The notes beneath the pieces were generated by a model, which was given only the letters and a program-made list of their open reading frames with translations, was not told the DNA's origin and did not search any database. Position numbers and translations under genes: made by a program. A DNA stretch of 6,216 bases from contig JAILDI010000210.1 in the NCBI GenBank assembly GCA_024689525.1, forward strand, positions 1-6,216, in the 5' to 3' direction. This stretch comes from Bacteroidales bacterium (GTDB lineage Bacteria; Bacteroidota; Bacteroidia; Bacteroidales; UBA932). This document shows, piece by piece, positions 1-6,080 of the stretch; position 1 is the stretch's first letter, and the number at the start of each line of letters is the position of its first letter.

Positions 1-501
1 ATGCCACGTGCCGCCACGATGATTTCCGGAATTGCAGTTCAATCTGTAGACGGGGGTATCGTGGACGGAATCAAGATTCGGAATATCAAGATGACTGATG
101 TCCAAACCCCGATATTCATCCGTCTTGGAGACCGCCGCAGAGCTTTCAGACCGGAAGGAAGCGTTCTCCGCAATGTGCTCATTGAAAATATAGAGGCAAC
201 GGCTGTGAGTCTTGTTAGCAGCAGCATTATGGGTGTCGAAGGACTCAATGTAGAGGATGTCACCATCCGCAATGTAAGCATTTCACATCCGGGAGGAGGC
301 GAAGAGTGGATGATTTCACGAGAAGTACCTGAAATGCGTTCCGACTATCCCGAGAGCCGTCGCTTCGGTGACACGATGCCGGCATCGGGCTTCTATGTCC
401 GCCACGCCCGTAATATATCTTTCGACAACGTCCGTTTTAATCCTGCAGTCGAAGATTCACGTCCGGAATACGTCTGGGTTGACGCGAATCCAAAAGAATA
501 G
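1..501 (+). CDS. Glycoside hydrolase family 28 protein, C-terminal part (5' end outside window)
   Basis: This is the last 166 residues of a right-handed beta-helix protein, and the frame is open to the first base of the window. The sequence shows repeated short beta-strand turns (VDGIKIRNIKM at 21-31, LRNVLIENIEA at 56-66, VEDVTIRNVSI at 84-94, ARNISFDNVRF at 136-146). It also has the block SVDGGIVDG followed by PIFIRLGDRRR. The tail, with YPESRRFG, then GFYVRHA and RPEYVWVDA, resembles the end of Bacteroidetes GH28 polygalacturonase/rhamnogalacturonase-like enzymes. Family members usually have about 450-550 residues, with the catalytic aspartates in the central coils, so the active site is not visible here. 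The ATG at base 1 is therefore very unlikely to be the true start; the N-terminal two thirds should lie upstream, unless the gene is broken there. It ends 13 bases before the next gene, which suggests one operon. GH28 hydrolyses galacturonan or rhamnogalacturonan linkages; which one applies here cannot be judged. Confidence 0.8.
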   Translation: MPRAATMISGIAVQSVDGGIVDGIKIRNIKMTDVQTPIFIRLGDRRRAFRPEGSVLRNVLIENIEATAVSLVSSSIMGVEGLNVEDVTIRNVSISHPGGGEEWMISREVPEMRSDYPESRRFGDTMPASGFYVRHARNISFDNVRFNPAVEDSRPEYVWVDANPKE

Positions 502-514
502 CATATCTTTGACA

Positions 515-2440
515 ATGCGCCGATACTTCTTCATACTTTTCTGCCTGCTGGCCGTATCTTGCAGCCGGGCGGTCCGTCTCTCGCCAGGAGACGACATTCA
601 GGCGGCACTTGACGGCGATGCATCGACCATCATCCTTTCCCCCGGCGTTTACCGTCTGGATTCTTCGCTCAGAATTACCAGGGATAATATGACACTGAAA
701 GGAAAAGGAACAATCTGCGGATCCAGGCAGATAAAATTCAGCGGAACTGACGGAGACCTTTGGGTGGCCGATATTCCTGAGGGCCTCAGCTGCCATCAGC
801 TGTTTGTGAACTCCCGCAGGGCAACCCTTGCAAGAACTCCCGATTTCGGTGAGCTCTTCCGTACCGGAAAAGTTGAAGAAACCCCGGTAGGAGAAGATAT
901 CGGCATACAAAAACTCGCCCTTGAGCCGGGGCAGGAGGAAGTACTTAGCAGTAGCGACTCTCTGCCTATTATCACCTTTCTGCATTCTTGGGACATGACC
1001 CGTAGAAAGGTTCAGGCCTCAGATCCCGGAACGCTTACCGTATCAGGCCAGCTCCAAAAACCCTGGAAGCGTCTGGATATGACCTCCCAATTCTACTTTT
1101 CCGGAGACAAAAGCTTTATCAGCACACCCGGAGAGTGGTGCCGTGTTGGCCGGACCATATATTATAAGCCAATGGAAGGCGAGGATATTTCCTCCGCCGT
1201 TGCAGAGGTCCCGTTTCTGGACAGCCTACTTGTCATAAGAGGCACTGAAGACCGCCCGGTCCGGAATGTCAGGATTAAGGATATCAGCTTCGGTTATACC
1301 TGCCATGCATTACCTGAGGAGGGAGAAAACCCGCAGCAGGCATCGGCCTTTACATCGGCAACTGTTATGGTCGACAACGCCCGCGACGTCCTTCTGGAAT
1401 CCTGCGAAATCGCTCATACCGGAGCTTGCGGCTTATGGCTGCGCGACAACTGTGAGGATGTAACGGTATCGGCCTGTGCCCTTTATGACCTTGGCGCCGG
1501 CGGTATCAAATTGGGACCGGTCAGCGGCGGAATTCCGGGGAAAAACCTGAAAGTGGATGACTGCCTCGTCTGCGGAGGCGGCCGCGTAATCGAAACCGCT
1601 GTAGGCATTCTGCTGTTCAATGCATCCGACTGCATTATATCCCATAACGAAATCTCGGACTTCATCTATTCCGGCATAAGTGTCGGATGGGTCTGGGGCT
1701 ATGGGGACAGCCCGTCAAAACGTAACACCATAGAGTATAATCACATACATCATCTTGGCTGGGCTCAGCTAAGCGATATGGGCGGCATTTATACCCTGGG
1801 CCCCTCGGAAGGGACCGTTGTACGGGGAAATGTAATCCACGACGTTTACTCTTATGGCTATGGCGGATGGGGACTGTACACCGATGAAGGAAGTACCGGA
1901 ATCCTCTTTGAGGACAATCTCGTATATCATTGCAAGAGCTCTGCATTCCATCAGCATTACGGAAAAGACAATATCCTCAGGAACAATATTCTGGCCGATA
2001 ATGTCCAGTCCGGGGTCGAGGCGTCAAGGGTCGAGGACCACAACTCCTTTACCTTCAAAAGCAACATCGTCGTTATCGACCACAGCCCCCTGTATAATGC
2101 CCGGAATTGGGCAAGGGTTCGGGCCGATATCGACAGCAATCTCTATTGGCGCCGGGACACCAGCTTCACTTTCAACGGCCTTTCCCAGGCCGATTGGGCC
2201 GATTCCACCGGTAAGGACCGTTCGTCGGTCGTGGCTGATCCGGACCTTCGCGATATGGTCCCCCACAATAAGACTGCCCTGAAAGCTATCGGCTTTAAAC
2301 TCTTCGATCCTTCCAAGGCCGGAACCCGTAGCAAGAGGCTTGATGCATTGGCGGAAGAACTTCTCCCGGCTGAGAGAAAAGACCTTTTTGACAGCATTGT
2401 AATTAAATATAGGAACTCCAAACTGCACGATTATGAATAG
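515..2440 (+). CDS. Right-handed parallel beta-helix lipoprotein, GH141-like glycosidase candidate
   Basis: A 641-residue lipoprotein. I chose the ATG at 515, although the frame is open from 368, because it gives a clean lipoprotein signal: Arg-Arg, a hydrophobic stretch, then LAVSC with Cys16 as the lipidated residue. An earlier start would overlap the GH28 gene by over 100 bases. Residues 24-75 form the N-terminal cap typical of beta-helix proteins (GDDIQAAL, then LSPGVYRL and TLKGKGT). Coils follow from about 245 to 520 (VRNVRIKDISF, DVLLESCEIAHTG, GGIKLGP, NTIEYNHIHHLG, VVRGNVIHDV, GILFEDNLVYH, NILRNNILADN). Carboxylates in SDMGGIY (Asp421) and YTDEGS (Asp457, Glu458) are candidate catalytic residues. 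The layout recalls GH141, whose founding member BT1002 is a fucosidase in rhamnogalacturonan-II breakdown. That family assignment is from memory of motif order; a non-GH beta-helix protein or a lyase remains possible. It lies between the GH28 gene and an esterase gene and overlaps the latter by 8 bases. Confidence 0.85.
   Translation: MRRYFFILFCLLAVSCSRAVRLSPGDDIQAALDGDASTIILSPGVYRLDSSLRITRDNMTLKGKGTICGSRQIKFSGTDGDLWVADIPEGLSCHQLFVNSRRATLARTPDFGELFRTGKVEETPVGEDIGIQKLALEPGQEEVLSSSDSLPIITFLHSWDMTRRKVQASDPGTLTVSGQLQKPWKRLDMTSQFYFSGDKSFISTPGEWCRVGRTIYYKPMEGEDISSAVAEVPFLDSLLVIRGTEDRPVRNVRIKDISFGYTCHALPEEGENPQQASAFTSATVMVDNARDVLLESCEIAHTGACGLWLRDNCEDVTVSACALYDLGAGGIKLGPVSGGIPGKNLKVDDCLVCGGGRVIETAVGILLFNASDCIISHNEISDFIYSGISVGWVWGYGDSPSKRNTIEYNHIHHLGWAQLSDMGGIYTLGPSEGTVVRGNVIHDVYSYGYGGWGLYTDEGSTGILFEDNLVYHCKSSAFHQHYGKDNILRNNILADNVQSGVEASRVEDHNSFTFKSNIVVIDHSPLYNARNWARVRADIDSNLYWRRDTSFTFNGLSQADWADSTGKDRSSVVADPDLRDMVPHNKTALKAIGFKLFDPSKAGTRSKRLDALAEELLPAERKDLFDSIVIKYRNSKLHDYE
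2433..2440 (+). promoter_or_regulatory. Start/stop overlap ATGAATAG, translational coupling site
   Basis: The ATG of the SGNH hydrolase gene lies inside the end of the beta-helix gene, whose TAG is at 2438-2440. Ribosomes finishing the first gene would be placed at the second start. No strong Shine-Dalgarno sequence is present just upstream (the nearest purine stretch is AGGAA at 2411-2415). Confidence 0.6.
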
Positions 2441-3092
2441 AAAACTCATTGTCTTTTTGACATTGGCAGCAATAGTCTGCTCCTGCGCCGCTCCCAAAGT
2501 CCATCGCGAAAACATCGAATGGAGCGATGATTTCATCGTGGGGACGTCAAAAACAGATCTCCCTCACGTCCTTCTCATCGGTGACTCTTATACACGCGGG
2601 TATTACGAACGTGTCGTGAAGGCTCTCGAAGGCAAGGCCTATGTTTCCAGAATTACCAATTCAAGATGTCTTGGAGATCCTCTGCTTGTCAAGGAAATAA
2701 AAATAGTCCTGAAAGAGCAGTCTTTCGATGTGATTCATTTCAACAACGGTCTTCACGGCTGGGATTATACGGAAGACGAATATGCAGCTGCTTTTCCTTC
2801 CGTTCTCCGCGTGCTCAAAAAGAGTGGCGCCAGCATTATCTGGGCCAACACAACAAGTCTTTTCGCGCCCGAACTGGTTTGGAAGAATCCAAGGATAGCC
2901 GAACGCAATGCCCGCTTGCTTCCGCTAGTTCAGAAAGAAGGAATTCCCGTAGATGACCTGGCCTCTTTGTTTGCAGACCATCCCGAATACTTTGAAGGTA
3001 CCGACGGAATGCATCCCAATGCCGCTGGATATGATGTGCTCGCAGCATCTGTTGTGGAATCAATATTAAAAGCCCTGGATCAGAATGAATAA
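2433..3092 (+). CDS. SGNH/GDSL-family hydrolase lipoprotein, probable carbohydrate esterase
   Basis: A 219-residue protein with the SGNH hydrolase blocks in order. Block I is LLIGDSYTRGY, with nucleophile Ser52. Block III is the HFNNGLHGWDY stretch (102-112), whose Asn104/Asn105 would supply the oxyanion-hole asparagine. Block V is DGMHPN, with Asp191 and His194 completing the triad. The length suits a single-domain SGNH enzyme. The N-terminus (MNRK, hydrophobic run, VCSC) is a lipoprotein signal with Cys18 as the likely lipid anchor, so the enzyme should be attached at the envelope. Such proteins usually remove acetyl or methyl esters from polysaccharides; its place between a beta-helix glycosidase and GH92 fits a de-esterifying role that exposes sugars to the hydrolases. 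The substrate cannot be read from the sequence. The start overlaps the previous stop by 8 bases (ATGAATAG), so translation is probably coupled; no strong Shine-Dalgarno sequence is seen upstream. Confidence 0.88.
   Translation: MNRKLIVFLTLAAIVCSCAAPKVHRENIEWSDDFIVGTSKTDLPHVLLIGDSYTRGYYERVVKALEGKAYVSRITNSRCLGDPLLVKEIKIVLKEQSFDVIHFNNGLHGWDYTEDEYAAAFPSVLRVLKKSGASIIWANTTSLFAPELVWKNPRIAERNARLLPLVQKEGIPVDDLASLFADHPEYFEGTDGMHPNAAGYDVLAASVVESILKALDQNE
3085..3092 (+). promoter_or_regulatory. Start/stop overlap ATGAATAA, translational coupling site
   Basis: The GH92 start codon lies inside the end of the SGNH hydrolase gene, whose TAA is at 3090-3092. The overlap has the same length and nearly the same sequence as the one at 2433-2440. 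Coupled translation is the likely consequence. Confidence 0.6.
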
Positions 3093-5262
3093 GAGACTTC
3101 GCTTCCTGTCATTATCCGCTCCGATAATCGTTTTACTCTCCTGTGGAACAGACTACACGGTGTATGTTGATCCGTTTATAGGAACAGAATACACCGGCCA
3201 TACCTTCCCCGGCGCCTGTCTTCCATTCGGGATGGTACAGCCCGGCCCGCAGACCGGGAACGGCGACTGGGAACATTGCTCAGGATATGTGTGGAGCGAT
3301 ACTCTAATTCAAGGCTTTACTCAGACGAGACTCAACGGCACCGGTTCCACGGAACTCGGTGATATACTTATAATGCCGTTTTCGCATCAGCAGAACCCGG
3401 ATTATTCTTCCACGTTCGACAAAGACAGTGAATCAGCTGCTCCTGGCTACTATGCAGTAAACCTGACGGGCAATAAAGTAAAAGCTGAGATTACCTGCAC
3501 CCCGCGAGTAGCCCTGCATCAGTATGATTTCCAGGGCGACGGGCGAAAAATCTACATCGACTTTCAGAACGGCCAGGCCAGTAATCCCGAGATGCTGGCT
3601 GGCAGGGTAATATCGGCCGATATTAATTTCCCCGACGAATATACCGTCACCGGAAGCGAACATATTTCGGCCTGGGCGAAACGCGAGCTTTATTTCGCAA
3701 TCCGCTTCGACACTCCGGTCCTGGAGCGTCAGCTTATCGACCCGGAAGCGCCCCGGAAGGCTCCTAAGTTAATACTGGACTTTGGAAACGGCGGAAAGCG
3801 TATAATGGTAAAAGTCGCTCTTTCCGCTACCAGTGTAGAAGGGGCTTTGAAGAATCTTGATGAAGAGTTGCCCGGCTGGAACTTTTCACAGGTTAAGAAG
3901 GATGCGCGAAAAGCGTGGAACAATGAATTGTCAAAGTTCCATATCGATGCAGATGATAATGTAAAGATTTCATTCTATACCTCGTTATACCATCTGCTCA
4001 TACAGCCAAACATTATCTCCGACAGTGGCGAAGAACCCTTCTATTCTACATTTTCTCAATGGGATACATTCCGTGCGGCAGATCCCTTATATGCGATAAT
4101 GTGGCCGGAGAAATATGCCCAGATCGTAAATTCGATGATTTCTATGGGGGAGAAGCAGGGATTCCTGCCGATATGGGCTCTTTGGGGCGATGATACCTAT
4201 GGAATGATTTCCAATCACTCCGTTCCGGCAGTAGTGGATGCCGTACTGAAGGAAATCCCAGGCGTCGATGCCCGCAGGGCGTGGAACACGGTCCGTCTTT
4301 CCCTTACAACCAATACCGGGCTTGCCGATTCCAGGCGCTCGCGATTTGAAAGCAAGGAGACTCTCGAAAACGAGTGGAATATTTATGATTCACTTGGTTT
4401 CTTCCCTTGTGACAGGGTTCCACGGGAGAGCGTTTCACGCACCCTTGAATGCAGTTATGATGACTGGTGTGCTGCCAGACTTGCAGAGTTCCTTGGCATT
4501 GAGGACAGTTTGTTCATTAAGCGTTCGGATTATTGGCGGAACATTTATGACCCGCAGACCGGATTTTTCCGCGGACGCTGCTCTGACGGCCGATGGCGTG
4601 AACCCTTCGACGAGTATTCCATATGCCACGTATGGACAAGCGGAGGTGATTACACAGAGGCCAATGCCTGGCAATATCTGTGGCACGTGCTTCAGGATCC
4701 TGAGGGCCTTTCAGAGATGATGGGAGGAAAGGAGCGTACAGTTGAAAGACTCGACCGTTTCTTTGCCGATTCCACTCGCGCTGCGATAAAAGGTGAAGTA
4801 GTTGACGTTACTGGATGCATCGGCCAGTATGCCCACGGGAACGAACCCAGCCATCATGTGATATACCTCTATACGCTTATGGACAGGCAGGACAGGACTG
4901 CCGAACTTGTCCGTGAAGTATGCGACCGTTTCTACCAGGCCCGTCCCGACGGACTCTGCGGCAACGATGACTGCGGCCAGATGAGTGCCTGGTATATTTT
5001 CTCCGCCCTCGGTTTCTATCCTTTGAATCCGGTATCCGGAGAGTACGTCCTGGGCGCTCCTCAGTTACGCTCCGCCAGAATCTCGCTTCCTGGAGGTAAA
5101 AAACTTCTGGTAACTGCAGACGGAATATCCGGGGAGAATATGTACCCGGAAACAATAACCCTAAACGGCAAAACTGTTGAAAAGACAATCTCCCGGGAAG
5201 ACCTGTCTAAAGGCGGAGAATTGCGCTTTAAGATGATTCCCCGGGATTGCAGTTTCCATTGA
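3085..5262 (+). CDS. GH92 family alpha-mannosidase, lipoprotein
   Basis: A full-length 725-residue GH92 enzyme, a Ca2+-dependent exo-acting inverting alpha-mannosidase. The N-terminus carries a lipoprotein signal (Lys/Arg-rich start, hydrophobic run, LLSC with Cys20). The beta-sandwich domain opens with the family signature YVDPFIGTEYTGHTFPGA, then LPFGMVQPGPQTG (to about residue 58), followed by GFTQTRLNGTG. The catalytic (alpha/alpha)6 domain, from about 290, contains the conserved blocks SQWDTFRA, GFLPIWALWGDDTYGM, TLECSYDDW (452-460), TEANAWQY (524-531), HGNEPSHH (584-591) and GNDDCGQMSAWY (626-637), then the C-terminal ALGFYPLNPVSGEY and LGAP. Glu525 or nearby and Asp629 are my candidates for general acid and base; this mapping is not verified by alignment. 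No key block is missing, so it should be active. Linkage specificity (alpha-1,2, 1,3, 1,4 or 1,6) cannot be fixed by eye. The start overlaps the esterase stop by 8 bases (ATGAATAA). Confidence 0.95.
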   Translation: MNKRLRFLSLSAPIIVLLSCGTDYTVYVDPFIGTEYTGHTFPGACLPFGMVQPGPQTGNGDWEHCSGYVWSDTLIQGFTQTRLNGTGSTELGDILIMPFSHQQNPDYSSTFDKDSESAAPGYYAVNLTGNKVKAEITCTPRVALHQYDFQGDGRKIYIDFQNGQASNPEMLAGRVISADINFPDEYTVTGSEHISAWAKRELYFAIRFDTPVLERQLIDPEAPRKAPKLILDFGNGGKRIMVKVALSATSVEGALKNLDEELPGWNFSQVKKDARKAWNNELSKFHIDADDNVKISFYTSLYHLLIQPNIISDSGEEPFYSTFSQWDTFRAADPLYAIMWPEKYAQIVNSMISMGEKQGFLPIWALWGDDTYGMISNHSVPAVVDAVLKEIPGVDARRAWNTVRLSLTTNTGLADSRRSRFESKETLENEWNIYDSLGFFPCDRVPRESVSRTLECSYDDWCAARLAEFLGIEDSLFIKRSDYWRNIYDPQTGFFRGRCSDGRWREPFDEYSICHVWTSGGDYTEANAWQYLWHVLQDPEGLSEMMGGKERTVERLDRFFADSTRAAIKGEVVDVTGCIGQYAHGNEPSHHVIYLYTLMDRQDRTAELVREVCDRFYQARPDGLCGNDDCGQMSAWYIFSALGFYPLNPVSGEYVLGAPQLRSARISLPGGKKLLVTADGISGENMYPETITLNGKTVEKTISREDLSKGGELRFKMIPRDCSFH

Positions 5263-5504
5263 CGCGACCGTTGCTTATATTGCTGATAATTATCTTCTTT
5301 GCCGCAACGCTCCTTTGGGGTGTCGCCGCAACCGCACAACAGACCGTTCCACATTTTGCTATGTCTCATTCTTCAAACGGGACATCCTATGTCTATACCG
5401 ATGACGGAAGGAGTTTCGAAGTTGATGGCGACGTGCTCGACCTGGGTATGGACGGGGAGACCGTGTGGACATTGACCAAGACCCAGCCGAAGTACCTTAA
5501 ATAA
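5259..5504 (+). CDS. Unknown exported protein, N-terminal part of a probably split gene
   Basis: An 81-residue frame with no ATG. I prefer the TTG at 5259, which overlaps the GH92 stop as TTGA, over the TTG at 5247. It gives a compact signal peptide: MTRP, a hydrophobic run of Leu/Ile/Phe, then GVAATA followed by QQ, with cleavage likely after ATA. There is no lipobox, unlike the three upstream genes, so the product would be periplasmic or secreted. The mature part (HSSNGTSYVYTDDGRSFEVD, then DVLDLGMDGETVWTLTKTQ) alternates hydrophobic and polar residues like beta-strands with turns and ends abruptly in PKYLK. The next frame starts one base after the stop and continues the same character. Removing one A from the AAA at 5499-5501 fuses the two into about 210 residues. 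I do not recognise the family; a beta-propeller-like or other all-beta protein is possible. The reading frame is credible, but as an independent 81-residue product it is doubtful. Confidence 0.6.
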   Translation: MTRPLLILLIIIFFAATLLWGVAATAQQTVPHFAMSHSSNGTSYVYTDDGRSFEVDGDVLDLGMDGETVWTLTKTQPKYLK

Positions 5505-5508
5505 TATG
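5496..5508 (+). other. Apparent frameshift junction (CTT AAA TAA T ATG)
   Basis: The upstream frame reads CTT AAA TAA and stops at 5504; the downstream frame starts at the ATG at 5506. Deleting one A of the AAA gives CTT AAT AAT ATG ATG (Leu-Asn-Asn-Met-Met) and joins both frames without a stop. A real insertion mutation, a sequencing or assembly error, or a +1 shift at the stop codon would all look like this. Reinitiation at TAATATG is the alternative in which both parts are genuine genes. Confidence 0.55.
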
Positions 5509-5892
5509 ATGGTCTCCGATTTCATCGTGTATAAAAACGACAAGCGCAGGAAGACGTACAAAGGAAACATCTACGCAACCGGCTGGGGAGAGAGGGAATA
5601 CTCTCGTACCTACTATGGCTCCAAGTACTACTTTGTACGCTGCTGTGTTGCCAATCACGACCATTTATGTTTCATCGTCCAGTCCGACGACTCGGGGTCT
5701 GTGGAAAAAGTTTTAGACAGTGTCGATTATGACTGTTTCTTCTTCGATGTTGTCGCGGATCCGGCGAATATGGATTTCTATCTGCTCGTCAAGACTTTCG
5801 AAGGCGATAATTATGAACTTTGGCGCCTCCACTGCAACGGTTCAACCCTGAAAGCCCCTAAAAAGGTGCAGAAGAAGGAGTCCGCGCCATAG
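5506..5892 (+). CDS. Unknown all-beta protein, C-terminal part of the split gene
   Basis: A 128-residue frame starting at ATG one base after the preceding TAA (TAATATG). It has no signal peptide and begins at once with strand-like sequence (VSDFIVYKN), which suits the interior of a protein better than a start. Aromatic, strand-forming segments repeat: FIVYKND, YYFVRCC, LCFIVQSDD, CFFFDVVAD, FYLLVKTFEGDNYELWRLH. The pattern of hydrophobic strand, Asp/Asn-rich turn and next strand recalls propeller blades or a similar beta fold, but no named domain is recognisable. The frame is open upstream from 5476, past the ATG, so the fusion with 5259-5504 is seamless after a one-base correction. It ends with a Lys-rich tail (KAPKKVQKKESAP), which may be a natural C-terminus. 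Alternatives are an independent, reinitiated gene or programmed +1 frameshifting. If it is expressed alone it would stay in the cytoplasm, which does not fit the exported neighbours. Confidence 0.6.
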   Translation: MMVSDFIVYKNDKRRKTYKGNIYATGWGEREYSRTYYGSKYYFVRCCVANHDHLCFIVQSDDSGSVEKVLDSVDYDCFFFDVVADPANMDFYLLVKTFEGDNYELWRLHCNGSTLKAPKKVQKKESAP

Positions 5893-5894
5893 AT

Positions 5895-6050
5895 ATGGGA
5901 GGCTTCTGCCGCATCCCCGTCTCAGGAGCCTCTCCCGCCGCCGGCGCAGCCAACGAGAATCCCGAAGGAGAGTACAATTCTGACAACGCCCCGCGAATGA
6001 CACTTGAGGCCATAAAAGCCAAACTCCGCGAAGCTCTTGCAGCTCTCTAA
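5895..6050 (+). CDS. Small open frame of 51 codons, unknown; possible gene remnant
   Basis: ATG at 5895 to TAA at 6048-6050, two bases after the stop of the preceding frame. The codons favour C or G at the third position, as in the neighbouring genes, which argues for real or recently real coding sequence. The product begins MGGFCRIPVSG, has an Ala/Pro/Gly-rich and then acidic middle (AANENPEGEY), and ends in a likely amphipathic helix (MTLEAIKAKLREALAAL). There is no signal peptide. A purine-rich stretch, gaagaaggag at 5871-5880, lies 14 bases before the ATG, rather far for a ribosome binding site. The frame is open back to 5862, so one extra A in the AAAAA run at 5860-5864 would make it the C-terminal extension of the preceding protein. 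I recognise no family. It may be a small gene, a tail lost by frameshift, or a remnant. Confidence 0.35.
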   Translation: MGGFCRIPVSGASPAAGAANENPEGEYNSDNAPRMTLEAIKAKLREALAAL

Positions 6051-6080
6051 CTCTAGAGGCCCTATAGCTCTCCTCCTCCT
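6051..6080. other. Short convergent intergenic gap, no clear terminator
   Basis: Thirty bases between the small + strand frame and the - strand gene. It contains the 8-base palindrome CTCTAGAG at 6051-6058 and a pyrimidine-rich run (CTCTCCTCCTCCTTT, 6068-6082), but no long GC-rich stem followed by a T run. A bidirectional terminator would be expected here; none can be supported by eye. Confidence 0.3.

Noticed and set aside
504..511. TATCTTTG, an exact match to the Bacteroidetes -7 promoter box TAnnTTTG
   Set aside because: It lies only three bases before the ATG at 515, so transcription would start inside the gene; there is no proper TTTG box 19-21 bases upstream.
368..514. Upstream extension of the beta-helix frame, open from ATG 368
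   Set aside because: It overlaps the GH28 gene by over 130 bases, lacks a signal sequence and would bury the lipoprotein signal that starts at 515.
2024..2536. A 170-codon open frame on the - strand
   Set aside because: It lies opposite the beta-helix and SGNH genes, has no recognisable motif, and is a shadow of well-supported + strand coding.
4268..4720. A 150-codon open frame on the + strand in another frame
   Set aside because: It lies wholly inside the conserved catalytic domain of GH92 and shows no motif of its own.
5860..5866. Programmed -1 frameshift site of the AAAAAAG type
   Set aside because: The run has only five A before GG, one short of the canonical heptamer, and no downstream stimulatory structure is evident.
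6051..6072. Possible hairpin terminator around CTCTAGAG and AGAG...CTCT
   Set aside because: The best stem is about four base pairs with no T run right after it, too weak to call.
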